From Gemmatimonadota bacterium (GTDB lineage: Bacteria; Gemmatimonadota; Gemmatimonadetes; Gemmatimonadales; GWC2-71-9): a stretch of 64,000 nucleotides of DNA. Below are positions 8,330 to 18,404 of the stretch, one piece after another; the stretch's first letter is position 1, and each line of letters begins with the position of its first letter. The position numbers were made by a program, and so were the translations under genes. The DNA is taken from NCBI GenBank assembly GCA_016713785.1, contig JADJOM010000001.1, positions 310,001 through 374,000 of the forward strand. Reading direction: 5' to 3'. The notes under the pieces are model-generated. The model was not told where the DNA came from and searched no databases. It was given only the letters and a program-made list of their open reading frames with translations.

Positions 8330-10099
8330 TCAGCCCGCGCGGAGGCGGCGGCCCGGGGGGTAGGGGAAGATATCGACCACCTCGCCCCGCTCGGCCAGCT
8401 GCTGCATGTGGCGCCAGTACGCCACGGTGAGCAGGTCGCCGTGGGCGCGCAGGAACGCCTCGCCGGGCCGGCCGGGCAGGGTCAGGAAGGCGCGGAACTC
8501 CTCGGGGAAGATGTCGTGCTCGCCCACCGAGAACCACGGCTCGGCGCTGTACTCATCGTCGTCGTGCCGGGCGGCGGGGATCGCGCGGAAGTTGCATTCG
8601 GTCAGGAGGCAGAGCTCGTCGTAGTCATAGAAGATCACCCGGCCGTGGCGGGTCACCCCGAAGTTCTTGAGCAGCATGTCGCCGGTGAAGATGTTGGCGG
8701 CGGCCAGGTCCTTGATGGCCTGCCCGTAGTCGAGCACGGCGTCGATGGCGTGCGCCTCGTCGGCCTGGCGCAGGTAGAGGTTGAGTGGCGTGACCCGCCG
8801 CTCGGTGTAGAGGTGGCGGAAGACCACCTGGTCGCCCTCCGCCTGGATGGTGCTGCCGCACTCGGCCAGCAGCTCCTCCAGGAGCCCGGGGGCGAAGGTG
8901 TCGCGGCGGAAGGTGAGGCCCTCGAAGTCCTGGGCGTCGGCGAGGCGGCCCACCCGGTCGCGGACGAAGACCAGCTGGTACTTCTCCATGACCTGGGCCC
9001 GGGTGGTGTGCTTGGGCGGCCCGAAGCGGTCCTTGATCAGCTTGAAGACCACGTTGAGCGACGGCAGGGCGAAGACCGCCATCACCAGCCCCTTGTCGCC
9101 GGCGGCCACCTCGAAGCGGGCGTCGTGGTGCTCCATGTGGCGGAGCAGCGCGCGCACCAGCTCGGTCTTGCCGTGCTTGTGGTAGCCCAGGGAGGTGTAG
9201 AGCTCGTCGAGCGGCTTGCGGGGCATCAGGGTCCGGAGGAACTCCACCATGGCCCGCGGGCAGTCGAGCGCCACGTGGAAGTAGGACCGGGTGAAGGAGA
9301 ACACCACGCTCACCTCGTCCGAGGTGGGGAGGACGGCGTCCATCCGGATGCCGTCCTCGTCGTGCACCAGGGGAAGCACCAGGGGGAGGAGGGTCGTGCC
9401 GGCGCGGATGCGTCCGACCAGGTACGCGCCCTTGTTGCGGTAGAACGGGGTGGGCACCATCTCGAGCGCCTCGAGGGCGCCCCCCAGGGGCAGCCGGGCC
9501 AGCTCCTCCGCGAGGCGCGCGGCCAGCAGGCGGGCGTCCTCGTCCCGCCGGGCATACGCCTCGGCGAAGGGCAGGTCGGCGAGCAGTGCCCGGAGCAGCT
9601 CCTCCAGGCTCCGCCGGCCATGGTAGGTGCGGAACACCGGGCCCGCGGCCTGGACCAGCAGGGCCTGGAAATCGGCGTCATCGAAGTACACGCCCTGGCC
9701 CGGCCCCACCGCCCGGAGCACCTGCCGCACCACCGAGTTGAAGAACGTGTAGGCGAGCTCGGCGTCGAGCCGCGGCCGGGCCTCCCGGGCATACGCCTCG
9801 CGGATGCCGCGCCACTGGGCGGTGTCGCCGGCGGCCTCGCCCAGGCCGCGGCGGAGATCGGCGACGCACCAGCTCACGAACTGCCGGTACAGCGTCAGGC
9901 GCTCGGCGGCGTCCTGCTGGCCGCCGCGCCAGTCGCGCTGCCGGAACCGGGCCTCGGCGCGGCGGGTGACCAGGAGGAACTGGCCCTGGTGCGCGTCGAA
10001 GACCGCCAGGATGCCCCGGGCCACCTCGACCGCCTGGCCCTGCCGGGCGAGGCTGTGGCGCAGTGGAGCGGCGGGATCGGGAATGGGCGCGGGCGGCAT
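8330..10099 (-). CDS. aceK: Isocitrate dehydrogenase kinase/phosphatase
   Basis: AceK phosphorylates and dephosphorylates isocitrate dehydrogenase and so steers carbon between the TCA cycle and the glyoxylate shunt. The 589-residue product (E. coli AceK is 578) has the kinase ATP site VVFKLIKDRFGPPK and the catalytic stretch NIFTGDMLLKNFGVTRHG followed by IFYDYDEL, with both expected Asp residues. The regulatory N-domain is also present (YFDDADFQALL). It starts 65 bases from, and divergent to, icd, so enzyme and regulator share a promoter region. The glyoxylate genes aceA and aceB are not in this window. Confidence 0.97.
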   Translation of the reverse strand: MPPAPIPDPAAPLRHSLARQGQAVEVARGILAVFDAHQGQFLLVTRRAEARFRQRDWRGGQQDAAERLTLYRQFVSWCVADLRRGLGEAAGDTAQWRGIREAYAREARPRLDAELAYTFFNSVVRQVLRAVGPGQGVYFDDADFQALLVQAAGPVFRTYHGRRSLEELLRALLADLPFAEAYARRDEDARLLAARLAEELARLPLGGALEALEMVPTPFYRNKGAYLVGRIRAGTTLLPLVLPLVHDEDGIRMDAVLPTSDEVSVVFSFTRSYFHVALDCPRAMVEFLRTLMPRKPLDELYTSLGYHKHGKTELVRALLRHMEHHDARFEVAAGDKGLVMAVFALPSLNVVFKLIKDRFGPPKHTTRAQVMEKYQLVFVRDRVGRLADAQDFEGLTFRRDTFAPGLLEELLAECGSTIQAEGDQVVFRHLYTERRVTPLNLYLRQADEAHAIDAVLDYGQAIKDLAAANIFTGDMLLKNFGVTRHGRVIFYDYDELCLLTECNFRAIPAARHDDDEYSAEPWFSVGEHDIFPEEFRAFLTLPGRPGEAFLRAHGDLLTVAYWRHMQQLAERGEVVDIFPYPPGRRLRAG

Positions 10100-10164
10100 G
10101 TTAGATTCTCGGGGGTTCTCCTCGCCCCGAGGAGACGCGTCCAACTTACCACGGCCTCCCTTCC

Positions 10165-11415
<1,251 letters not shown>

Positions 11416-11438
11416 CCCGCGTCACCCCCGCTCCGGTC

Positions 11439-11469
11439 GCGGGCCCGGCGCCAGGCGCGCCGGGCCCGC
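11439..11469 (+). terminator. Hairpin after icd
   Basis: A perfect 12-bp stem (11439-11450 with 11458-11469, all G/C) has a 7-base loop and is followed by a short TTT tract at 11475-11477. It is positioned just after the icd stop and probably terminates or attenuates icd transcription. The weak T-run lowers the score. Confidence 0.5.
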
Positions 11470-11539
11470 GCGCCGTTTCTCCTCTGCCCACATTCCGGCT
11501 TCACATAATCATCACGCGCGGATGGTAATTTGGAGCGTG

Positions 11540-12886
11540 ATGGCAACCGATTCGGTCCCCATTGCGCGCCCCATCGGCCTCGCGCCACCGCCCGGGCGTT
11601 CCCTCCCCGTCACCGGGCAGGTGATTCCGTCATTTCCGCTGGTCGGGAGCCACTTCGCCCTCGGCTTCGGCTGGGCGCTCGCTGGCGCGGTGGGGCTGGC
11701 GTGGCTCGCCCCGCAGCTCGCGACGGGCAGCTTCCTCGACCCGCGGGTCCTGGCGCTCACCCACCTCTGCACCCTGGGCTTCCTCACCACGGTGATCACG
11801 GGCGTGCTGTACCAGATCTTCCCCGCCATGCTCGGTATCGGCGAACGGAGCCGATGGGTGGCCTGGATGGCGCTGGGGCTGCACGCCCTGGGCACCGCGC
11901 TGCTCGCCTGCGGCCTGCTGCTGGGGCAGCGGTCTCTCCAGTCGGCCGGGTGGTCGGTGCTGTTCGTCGCGGTGTTCGGCACCGCGTGGAACCTGCTCCC
12001 CCAGCGCCGCCGGGCACCGCGCAACCGCCAGCTCGGGCTCTACATCTCGTATGCGCACATCGGCTTCGGGTTCGCGATGCTGGTGGCCGGCGCCCGGATT
12101 GGCGATGCGCTGGGCTGGTGGACCACGCCGCGGCTGGGACTCCTCTCGGCGCACCTGCACCTCGGGCTGGCGGGCTTCGTTTCGATGACCGCGTTCGGGC
12201 TCGGCAGCCGGATGATCCCGATGTTCTACGGCAGCCCCACGCCCATTCCCGCCCGACTGGACACCTGGATGCCGCGGCTGCTCGGGACGGCGGTGCTGGC
12301 CTACGCCTCCGGCGCGGTCCTCGGCGCTGCGCCGCTCGCCTGGGCCGGGATCGCGCTCATGGCCACGGCCGGGGCGTTGTTCTGCTGGCTCGGGCTGGGG
12401 TGGTTCCGCACCCGCGCGCGGCGCGCGCTCGATCCCGCCACCGGCCTGCTCACGCTGGCCCTGACCTCACTCACCGCGGCGATCCCGCTCGGGCTCGCGA
12501 CGGCCGCCCTCGGTGCGCACCAGCCGCGCCTGCTGGTCGCCTACGTGCTCGCGCTCCTGCTCGGCTGGTCCGGGGCGCTGGTGCTCGGCGTCTCGTTCCG
12601 GGTGCTCCCCACGCTCACCTGGCATCATCGCTTTGCCACCCGCATGGGCCAGCCCGGCACCCCGGCGATGCCGGCGATGCTGCACCGCGGCCTGGGCATC
12701 ACTGCCGCGACGGCCGGGGCGGTGGGCCTGCTGGTCCTGGTCCCGGGCGTGGCCGCGGGGAGCGCCCCCGCCGCCCGTGCCGGCGCAGTGCTGTTCACCC
12801 TCGCCATCACGGCGACCATCCTCCACCACCTCCGGATGCTGCTGATCGGCCGCGCGCGGCCGATGGCGCCGGGAGTCCACTCATGA
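11540..12886 (+). CDS. Twelve-helix membrane protein, haem-copper oxidase/NnrS-like, NO-associated
   Basis: This 448-residue integral membrane protein has about 12 helices. Helix-embedded histidines sit in THLCTLGFL, AHIGFGF and SAHLHLGLAGFV, reminiscent of the haem-ligand helices of haem-copper oxidase subunit I and NnrS-type proteins. I do not see the full six-His set needed for a catalytic oxidase. It overlaps by four bases a gene for a ScdA N-domain protein, a family tied to nitric-oxide damage repair, so a role in nitrosative stress or denitrification is inferred. The ATG at 11540 is preferred over the in-frame ATG at 11522 because GGAG at 11532-11535 precedes it. Confidence 0.7.
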   Translation: MATDSVPIARPIGLAPPPGRSLPVTGQVIPSFPLVGSHFALGFGWALAGAVGLAWLAPQLATGSFLDPRVLALTHLCTLGFLTTVITGVLYQIFPAMLGIGERSRWVAWMALGLHALGTALLACGLLLGQRSLQSAGWSVLFVAVFGTAWNLLPQRRRAPRNRQLGLYISYAHIGFGFAMLVAGARIGDALGWWTTPRLGLLSAHLHLGLAGFVSMTAFGLGSRMIPMFYGSPTPIPARLDTWMPRLLGTAVLAYASGAVLGAAPLAWAGIALMATAGALFCWLGLGWFRTRARRALDPATGLLTLALTSLTAAIPLGLATAALGAHQPRLLVAYVLALLLGWSGALVLGVSFRVLPTLTWHHRFATRMGQPGTPAMPAMLHRGLGITAATAGAVGLLVLVPGVAAGSAPAARAGAVLFTLAITATILHHLRMLLIGRARPMAPGVHS

Positions 12887-13083
12887 GCCCCACCATCGCG
12901 CTGCACCCCGACATGACGGTCGGAACCCTTGCTGAACTGCATCCCGCGACCCTGCCGGTCTTCACCCGGCACGGCATCGATCTCTGCTGCGGATCCCGGC
13001 GCTCCCTGGAGTTCGTGGCCCTGGCCCATGGCCTGGACCTCGCGGGCCTGCTCACCGAGCTGGAGGCGGCCCGGGCGGCGTAG
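12883..13083 (+). CDS. Stand-alone ScdA N-terminal (DUF542) domain protein
   Basis: This 66-residue protein matches the N-terminal domain of RIC/ScdA/YtfE di-iron proteins that repair nitrosatively damaged Fe-S clusters. The hallmark is VFTRHGIDLCCGSRRSLE, with the adjacent cysteines. The hemerythrin-like di-iron domain that normally follows is absent: the stop comes right after the helix LAGLLTELEAARAA. The ATG overlaps the membrane-protein stop (ATGA), so the two are translated together. SufE follows 14 bases later, consistent with an Fe-S repair/assembly unit. Confidence 0.88.
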   Translation: MSPTIALHPDMTVGTLAELHPATLPVFTRHGIDLCCGSRRSLEFVALAHGLDLAGLLTELEAARAA

Positions 13084-13096
13084 GTAGCTTCCGGGC

Positions 13097-13516
13097 ATGC
13101 TCGACTCCCTCGACCGGATCACCCGCCGGTTCCACGGCGCGGACAAGCAGACCCGCCTGGAACTGCTGCTCGACTACAGCAAGAAGCTCCCGCCCCTGCC
13201 CGACCGCTTCCACGCGGCCCGGGACCAGGGGCTGCATCGCGTCCCCGAGTGCCAGTCACCGGTGTTCCTCTTCCTCGAACGCGAGGGCGACGGCGTGGTC
13301 CTGCACGCCGATGCCCCGCGCGAGGCGCCCACGGTGCGCGGCTTCGTCTCGCTGCTGGCCCGGGCGCTGCAGGGTGTGCCTCCCGCCGAGGTGGCGCAGC
13401 TCCCCCCCGACCTGCTGGACCGGCTGGGCTTGGGCGAGGCACTTGGCATGACGCGTACGCACGGACTCACCGCGATGATCGGCCGGATCCGGCGGATGGC
13501 GGGAGAGCTGGCGTAG
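13097..13516 (+). CDS. sufE: Cysteine desulfuration protein SufE
   Basis: SufE takes persulfide sulfur from the desulfurase SufS and passes it to the SufBCD scaffold. The 139-residue protein has the acceptor cysteine C52 in RVPECQSPVFLF, equal to C51 of E. coli SufE in context, plus the closing helix motif LTAMIGRIRRMA. No sufS or sufBCD lies nearby, so this copy is separate from a suf operon and placed with the ScdA-domain gene. ATG start. Confidence 0.93.
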   Translation: MLDSLDRITRRFHGADKQTRLELLLDYSKKLPPLPDRFHAARDQGLHRVPECQSPVFLFLEREGDGVVLHADAPREAPTVRGFVSLLARALQGVPPAEVAQLPPDLLDRLGLGEALGMTRTHGLTAMIGRIRRMAGELA

Positions 13517-14293
13517 GTGGACCACGCGGCGGCGCTGGCGCGGGCGCGCCTGCTGCTGGCGGAGGCGCCGCGGGTGCTGGTGCTCACCGGCGCGGGCATC
13601 AGCGCCGAATCGGGCGTGCCGACCTTCCGCGGACCGGAAGGGCTCTGGAAGGACTTCCGGCCGGAGGACCTCGCCACGCCCGAGGCGTTCGCGCGCGACC
13701 CGCGGCTGGTGTGGGAGTGGTACGGCTGGCGCCGCGGGCTGGTGGCGGCGTGCGCGCCGAACGCCGGGCACCTGGCGCTGGCCCACTGGATGCTCGGTCG
13801 CGCCGGCGTCACGCTCGTGACCCAGAACGTGGACGCCCTGCACGAGCGCGCCGCCCGCACCGCCGCCACCGCGCGCGGCGGCGACCCGTCGCCCGCCCTG
13901 CCCATCCGGCTCCACGGTTCCATCGCGCGGGTGCGGTGCACCCGGTGCGACCATGGCGCGGAGGGCGACGACCCCGTCGACGCGACCGCGCGGGAGACCC
14001 TGCCCGCCTGTCCCGCGTGCGGCGCGCTGCTCCGGCCCGATGTGGTCTGGTTCGGCGAGGCGCTCCCCCTCCCGGCCATGCAGCGGGCGGACGCGGCGGC
14101 GCGGGAGGCGGATGCCTGCCTGGTGGTGGGCACGGCCGGCGCGGTGCAGCCGGCGGCGGGATACGCGATGGCCGTGGTACGTCGCCGCCGGCCCCTGGTG
14201 GTGGTGGACCCGGGACCGACCGCGTTCGACGGCATGGCAGAGGTGAAGCTGACGGGCAGCGCCGGGGCCGTGCTGCCCCCGCTGCTGGGATGA
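13517..14293 (+). CDS. cobB: NAD-dependent protein deacylase (sirtuin)
   Basis: This 258-residue class III-type sirtuin removes acyl groups from lysines using NAD. It shows the NAD site TGAGISAESGVPTFRG, the motif TQNVDALHERA and the catalytic His in RLHGSIARV. Four zinc cysteines occur as CTRC and CPAC. WEWYGWRR supplies the Tyr-x-x-Arg pair that gives CobB/SIRT5 preference for succinyl and malonyl lysine, so desuccinylase activity is predicted. The GTG start follows the sufE stop directly (TAG-GTG), implying coupling. Deacylation of TCA enzymes such as Icd is a known sirtuin role. Confidence 0.93.
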   Translation: MDHAAALARARLLLAEAPRVLVLTGAGISAESGVPTFRGPEGLWKDFRPEDLATPEAFARDPRLVWEWYGWRRGLVAACAPNAGHLALAHWMLGRAGVTLVTQNVDALHERAARTAATARGGDPSPALPIRLHGSIARVRCTRCDHGAEGDDPVDATARETLPACPACGALLRPDVVWFGEALPLPAMQRADAAAREADACLVVGTAGAVQPAAGYAMAVVRRRRPLVVVDPGPTAFDGMAEVKLTGSAGAVLPPLLG

Positions 14294-14303
14294 GCCCCGC
14301 GGG

Positions 14304-15194
14304 TTACTTCTCGATCGGCAGGCGCACCCCGTTGCCCCACTCGGTCCACGACCCGTCGTAGTTGCGCACCCGGGTGAAGCCGAGCAGGTAGGTGAGCGCG
14401 AACCAGCTGTGGGAGGAGCGCTCCCCGATCCGGCAGTAGGCAATGGTGTCCCGGTCCGGGACCAGCCCCTGCTCCTCGGTGTAGAGGGTGCGGAGCTCGC
14501 TCGCGGGACGGAAGGTGTGGGTCTCCGGGTTGACCGCCCGGGCCCATGGGATGCTCCTCGCCCCGGGGATGTGCCCGCCGCGCAGCGACCCCTCGTTGGG
14601 ATAGTCGGGCATATGCAGCCGCTCGCCCCGGAACTCCTCGGGGCTGCGCACGTCCACCAGCTGGCCCCGGCGCTCCAGGTGGGCCAGCACATCCTCCCGG
14701 AAGGCGCGGATGCCGGCGTCGTTGCGCGGGCCGACCACGATGCCCCCCGCGGGATGCCGCGGCGCCTCGGTGGTGAGCGGCCGGCCCTCCTCGACCCAAC
14801 GGGCGCGGCCCCCGTCCATCAGACGCAGCCGCTCGATCCCGAACAGGCGGAACACCCAGAAGGCGTATGTCGCCCACCAGTTGTTCTTGTCCCCGTAGAA
14901 GACGATCGTGGTCTCGGGCCCGATGCCCCTGGCCCGGAGCAGCGCCTGCATGCGGGCCTGGTCCAGGTAGTCGCGGGTGAGCGGGTCGTTGAGGTCGGTG
15001 ACCCAGTCCACCTTCACGGCGCCGGGGATGTGCCCGATCTCGTACAGCAGCAGGTCCTCATCGGATTCGACCAGCCGGACGGTGGGATCGTCGAGGTGCG
15101 CCGCCACCCACTCGGTGGAGACGAGGACCTCGGGATGGGCGTAGCCGCGGCCCGCGATCGGCGGCACGGCGGGGAGGCTCTGGGTTCCGCTCAT
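14304..15194 (-). CDS. Thiosulfate/3-mercaptopyruvate sulfurtransferase (CysA-type rhodanese)
   Basis: This 296-residue tandem-rhodanese protein moves sulfane sulfur from thiosulfate or mercaptopyruvate to acceptors such as cyanide or thiols. The N-domain is inactive as usual (EIGHIPGAVKVDW). The C-domain carries the active cysteine in AYCRIGERSSHSWFAL, the loop of the actinobacterial CysA/SseA class. The start is an ATG at 15194 preceded by AGGAG on its strand. It converges on the sirtuin gene with 10 bases between the stops. It may supply sulfur for Fe-S work together with SufE; this is inference. Confidence 0.92.
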   Translation of the reverse strand: MSGTQSLPAVPPIAGRGYAHPEVLVSTEWVAAHLDDPTVRLVESDEDLLLYEIGHIPGAVKVDWVTDLNDPLTRDYLDQARMQALLRARGIGPETTIVFYGDKNNWWATYAFWVFRLFGIERLRLMDGGRARWVEEGRPLTTEAPRHPAGGIVVGPRNDAGIRAFREDVLAHLERRGQLVDVRSPEEFRGERLHMPDYPNEGSLRGGHIPGARSIPWARAVNPETHTFRPASELRTLYTEEQGLVPDRDTIAYCRIGERSSHSWFALTYLLGFTRVRNYDGSWTEWGNGVRLPIEK

Positions 15195-15274
15195 GGGATG
15201 GCTCCTGCACGGATGGCCCGACCCCCGGCGACCCACGCGGGCGACCGGGAATCGGGCCGGACAGGCAAATACGA

Positions 15275-16390
15275 CTAAAGTTGTCGCAATGTCAAGGCAA
15301 GGCTGCCGCGGCGGGCGCTGTTGAGCATCACCTCGGCGAACGCGGCCACGACGCGGGGATCGAACTGGCTCACCACGTTCCGTTCGATCTCGCGCAGGGC
15401 GAGGCTCGGCTCCATCGGGATGCGGTCGGGCCGGTGCGCCAGGAGCGCGTCGAACGCGCCGCACACGGCGACCACCCGGGTGAGGATGTGCGGCTCGCGG
15501 GGATAGCTCAGCCGGGGATACCCGGACCCGTCCTGCCGCAGGTGGTGCTCATACGCCACCACCGCGGCGCTCTCCAGCTGCTCGCCATGCCGCAGCAGGA
15601 CCCGCGCGCCTTCCAGCGGGTGTCCCCGCACCCGCGCCCGGTCCTGGTCGGTGAAGTGAGCGGCCACCAGCGTATCGGAGGGGAGCCGCGCCATGCCCAC
15701 GTCGTGGAGCAGCGCGGCCAGCGCCATCTCGCGCCGCTCGTCGGCGCCGAGGCCGAGCGGTTCCGCGACCGCCATGGCGAGGAGCGCGGTGTTGAGCGCG
15801 TGGGCCGGGAGGTACTCGGCCCGTTCCGTCACCCGGAGCAGCGGCAGGCCGGGCGCCTGGCGACCGTCGACCAGCGCGCCGAGCGAGGCGCTGACGGCGT
15901 GCACGTCGCCGAGGGGCAGCCGCTCCCCGGCGCGCGCGCGCTGGAAGACGTGCCGCATCACGTCGAGCTCTTCCCGCAGGGGATAGTCACTGGCATCCGC
16001 GGGCCCGGTGTCCGGCCCCCACTGGAGGCCGCCCGGTTCGAGGCGGGGCGGGGCGGAGACGTCGGGCACCAGGCCGGCGGCGTGATCGAGGAAGGCGGCG
16101 AGCGCCCCGGCGCTCGGCTCGCCGGCGAGCACGAGGCGCTCGATCCCGCGCGAGGCGAGGCGCGCGGCCCAGGGCCAGCGCTGGAACTCCGCCAGCGGCA
16201 GTTCCCCGAGCCGCACGCCACTGGGGCCGAAGCCGATGGCGGGCTCCCGGTCGGCGAGCAGCAGTTCGCGCAGCCGGGTGAGGCAGGTCTCGTCGGCGGT
16301 GCGGCGCAGCAGCGCCTCGGACCCGGGGCGGATCCGGAGCTCGAGCGCGTGCTCCATGGCCCGGAGGAAGCGGGTGGCCTGGCTGATCAT
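15275..16390 (-). CDS. HD-GYP-type phosphohydrolase
   Basis: This 371-residue protein has a C-terminal HD-GYP domain with ALLHDVGM, an EHHLRQDGSGYP stretch and HALNTALLAMAVAE. In the family this hydrolyses cyclic-di-GMP. The HDxGK motif reads HDVGM, losing the Lys, so activity may be weak or altered. The N-terminal ~170 residues are unlike a receiver domain. The ATG overlaps the stop of the upstream HEAT-type gene (ATGA), so both are made together and may work as one unit. Residues after the GYP motif (VVSQFDPRVVAAF) are as expected. Confidence 0.85.
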   Translation of the reverse strand: MISQATRFLRAMEHALELRIRPGSEALLRRTADETCLTRLRELLLADREPAIGFGPSGVRLGELPLAEFQRWPWAARLASRGIERLVLAGEPSAGALAAFLDHAAGLVPDVSAPPRLEPGGLQWGPDTGPADASDYPLREELDVMRHVFQRARAGERLPLGDVHAVSASLGALVDGRQAPGLPLLRVTERAEYLPAHALNTALLAMAVAEPLGLGADERREMALAALLHDVGMARLPSDTLVAAHFTDQDRARVRGHPLEGARVLLRHGEQLESAAVVAYEHHLRQDGSGYPRLSYPREPHILTRVVAVCGAFDALLAHRPDRIPMEPSLALREIERNVVSQFDPRVVAAFAEVMLNSARRGSLALTLRQL

Positions 16391-18312
16391 GGCATCACCC
16401 GGGGGCCGGAGCCGGAGCGGCGGCCGGGGCGGGCGGCGGCCTGGATGTCGGTGTCGCGGGAGGCCCGGGCGGTCTCGAGCAGCGCCCCCACCTTGGGGTG
16501 GCTGTGCCAGTGGAGCGCGAGGCCGCGCAGCGCCGCCAGCATCGGCGGGCTCTTGGGGGCCAGCCGCCCAAGCCCGGCGAGGCCGCGGGCCACCACCAGC
16601 CGCCGCAGCAGGCGCAACACCACCGGGTCGCTGACCGGCGCGAGCGCGGTGACCGCCATGGCGCGGAGCTCAGGGTCCAGGCCGGCGTCGCCGACGCGGG
16701 TGAGGAGCCGGGGGAGGAGTTCCGGCGGGCAGCGATCGGCCAGTGCGGCGAAGGCCAGCCGGAGCGTGGGCTCGTGATTGGTGTCGAGCGCCTCCGCCAG
16801 GCCGCGGGTGCGCAACTCGGGGTCGGCGATCGCCAAGGCGATGGCCTCGTGCCGGACCCGCGGGTCGCGGTGGCCCAGGAGGCGCGCCGGCATGAAGCCG
16901 CTCGGCAGGTCGGGCAGCCGTCCGATGAGGGCAAGCAGGTTGCGCTGCACGTACCAGGGCATGCCGTCGATTCGCTCGCTGGCCAGGGGTCCGACCCCGT
17001 TGCCGTAGCGGGCCAGCAGGTCGAGCAGGCGCAGCCGGACCCGGCGCTCGCGGGAGTGGGCCAGGGCGTCGAGCAGCGCGGGCGCGGCCTCGAGCCCGGC
17101 GCCGGGTACCAGCCGGTCGATGGAATCGAGGTCCACCGGTGCGGTATCGAGCAGCACGCGCACGGTCTGCGGGTGGAACACCCGGGCGCGGACGGCGCGG
17201 GCCACCGGGTCCTCGCGCGGAACGGTCTCGAGGATGGCGAGCAGCGCCGCCACCTGGCGACGGGCAATCATCCGGTCGGCGGCCGAGAGGGTGCCGGGCT
17301 CGAGGATGCCGCTCTCCAGCGCGAGCTTGAGCACCCGGTCGGGTTCGAGCGCCACCCGCAGGGCGGGCGCCGCGGTCTCAAGCGGGGCGACGAACCGGAG
17401 CAGTTCCTCGCTGAGGGCACGCCGCGCGGCGGTGCCGCCGGACTCATCCGCGCGCAGGGCCAGCCGGGCCAGCACCCGAAGCGCCCCGGCCGAGAGCATC
17501 CCCTCCCGCCCGTGCGCCAGCAGTTCCAGGAAGCGTAGCGCGAGCGTGGGGGTGAGCACCGGCGCCACGGCGCGCAGGAACTCCGCCTGGGCGGCCGGTG
17601 TGCCGGTGGGCGCCAGCAGCCGCCGCAGCAGGGCCGTCGGCAGCGACTCGAGGAGGTCCAGGGCCTCCTGACGCCGGGTGCGCTCGCCGTCGGGGGCGGC
17701 CGCCGGGTCGCCGGAGGCGGTGGACTCGGCCGCCCAGACCAGCCGGGAGAGCAGCCCGAGCAGCTCCACATCGCGCGCCGGATCGGCCGGTTCGAGCTCG
17801 AGCGCGAGCGCCAGCTCATGGGGATCGCGCTCCGCCCGCTCCCGGCCCGGCTCGCCGAGCACCAGCCGCTCGAGCTCGAGCCAGGCGTCCTCGGCGGTCG
17901 GCTGCGCGCTGAGCCCGACAAACCCGACGTTACGGGTGCCGGCGACGGCCACGCCGGTGATGGCCAGCGGGGTGAGCGCCTCGAGCAGCTCGGCGGCGGT
18001 CACGCCGGCCCGGAATTCGAGCGAGGCCAGCCCCGCCTGCCGGAGGTCGGCCGCCAGGTCGCGGAGCGGCTCGTACTCGGGGTTGGTCTCCATCCCTTCG
18101 ACGACCAGCTGGACGGTCCCCACTTCCATGACCAGCCGCTCCCGGCCGGCCAGGGTCACGGCCAGGGCGCGTTCCAGCGCGAGGGCCTGCCCGTGGAGGC
18201 TCGGGTGGCCCTCCGGCAGGGTCCGGAGCCGGTGCATGAGCCCGGCCAGGCCGAGCAGGAGCTCGGCCAGCTGGCGGCTGGCGGGGGGGCGGGTGTCGAG
18301 GGGGGACAGCAT
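16387..18312 (-). CDS. HEAT-repeat-like helical protein paired with HD-GYP
   Basis: This 641-residue, Leu/Ala-rich protein appears to be built of helix pairs like HEAT repeats, for example LLGHRDPRVRHEAIALAIAD and the following units in the C-terminal half. There is no signal peptide, membrane segment or catalytic motif. The N-terminal 100 residues (LLLGLAGLMHRLRTLPEGHP) recall domains found at the start of other HD-GYP-linked proteins. It is translated into the HD-GYP gene with a 4-base overlap, so a scaffold or sensor role for that enzyme is inferred. Function is otherwise unknown. Confidence 0.8.
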   Translation of the reverse strand: MLSPLDTRPPASRQLAELLLGLAGLMHRLRTLPEGHPSLHGQALALERALAVTLAGRERLVMEVGTVQLVVEGMETNPEYEPLRDLAADLRQAGLASLEFRAGVTAAELLEALTPLAITGVAVAGTRNVGFVGLSAQPTAEDAWLELERLVLGEPGRERAERDPHELALALELEPADPARDVELLGLLSRLVWAAESTASGDPAAAPDGERTRRQEALDLLESLPTALLRRLLAPTGTPAAQAEFLRAVAPVLTPTLALRFLELLAHGREGMLSAGALRVLARLALRADESGGTAARRALSEELLRFVAPLETAAPALRVALEPDRVLKLALESGILEPGTLSAADRMIARRQVAALLAILETVPREDPVARAVRARVFHPQTVRVLLDTAPVDLDSIDRLVPGAGLEAAPALLDALAHSRERRVRLRLLDLLARYGNGVGPLASERIDGMPWYVQRNLLALIGRLPDLPSGFMPARLLGHRDPRVRHEAIALAIADPELRTRGLAEALDTNHEPTLRLAFAALADRCPPELLPRLLTRVGDAGLDPELRAMAVTALAPVSDPVVLRLLRRLVVARGLAGLGRLAPKSPPMLAALRGLALHWHSHPKVGALLETARASRDTDIQAAARPGRRSGSGPRVMP

Positions 18313-18391
18313 AGGGGACCTAATCTACCCCACGGAGGCAGGGTCTGCAGCCGGGCGGCTGGCCGAGGATGCGGCAACCGGCCAAGATCGC

Positions 18392-18397
18392 TATAGT
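18392..18397 (+). promoter_or_regulatory. Candidate -10 element for a leaderless transcript
   Basis: TATAGT ends seven bases before the ATG at 18405. A start of transcription about seven bases after a -10 would fall at or next to the ATG, so the mRNA may have no leader. No good -35 is visible at the right distance, and no Shine-Dalgarno sequence precedes the ATG. Confidence 0.35.
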
Positions 18398-18404
18398 ACG
18401 GGCC

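Noticed and set aside
11497..11521. Possible FNR/DNR-like box before the NO-associated membrane gene
   Set aside because: The bases TTCACATAATCATCA do not form the TTGAT-N4-ATCAA palindrome.
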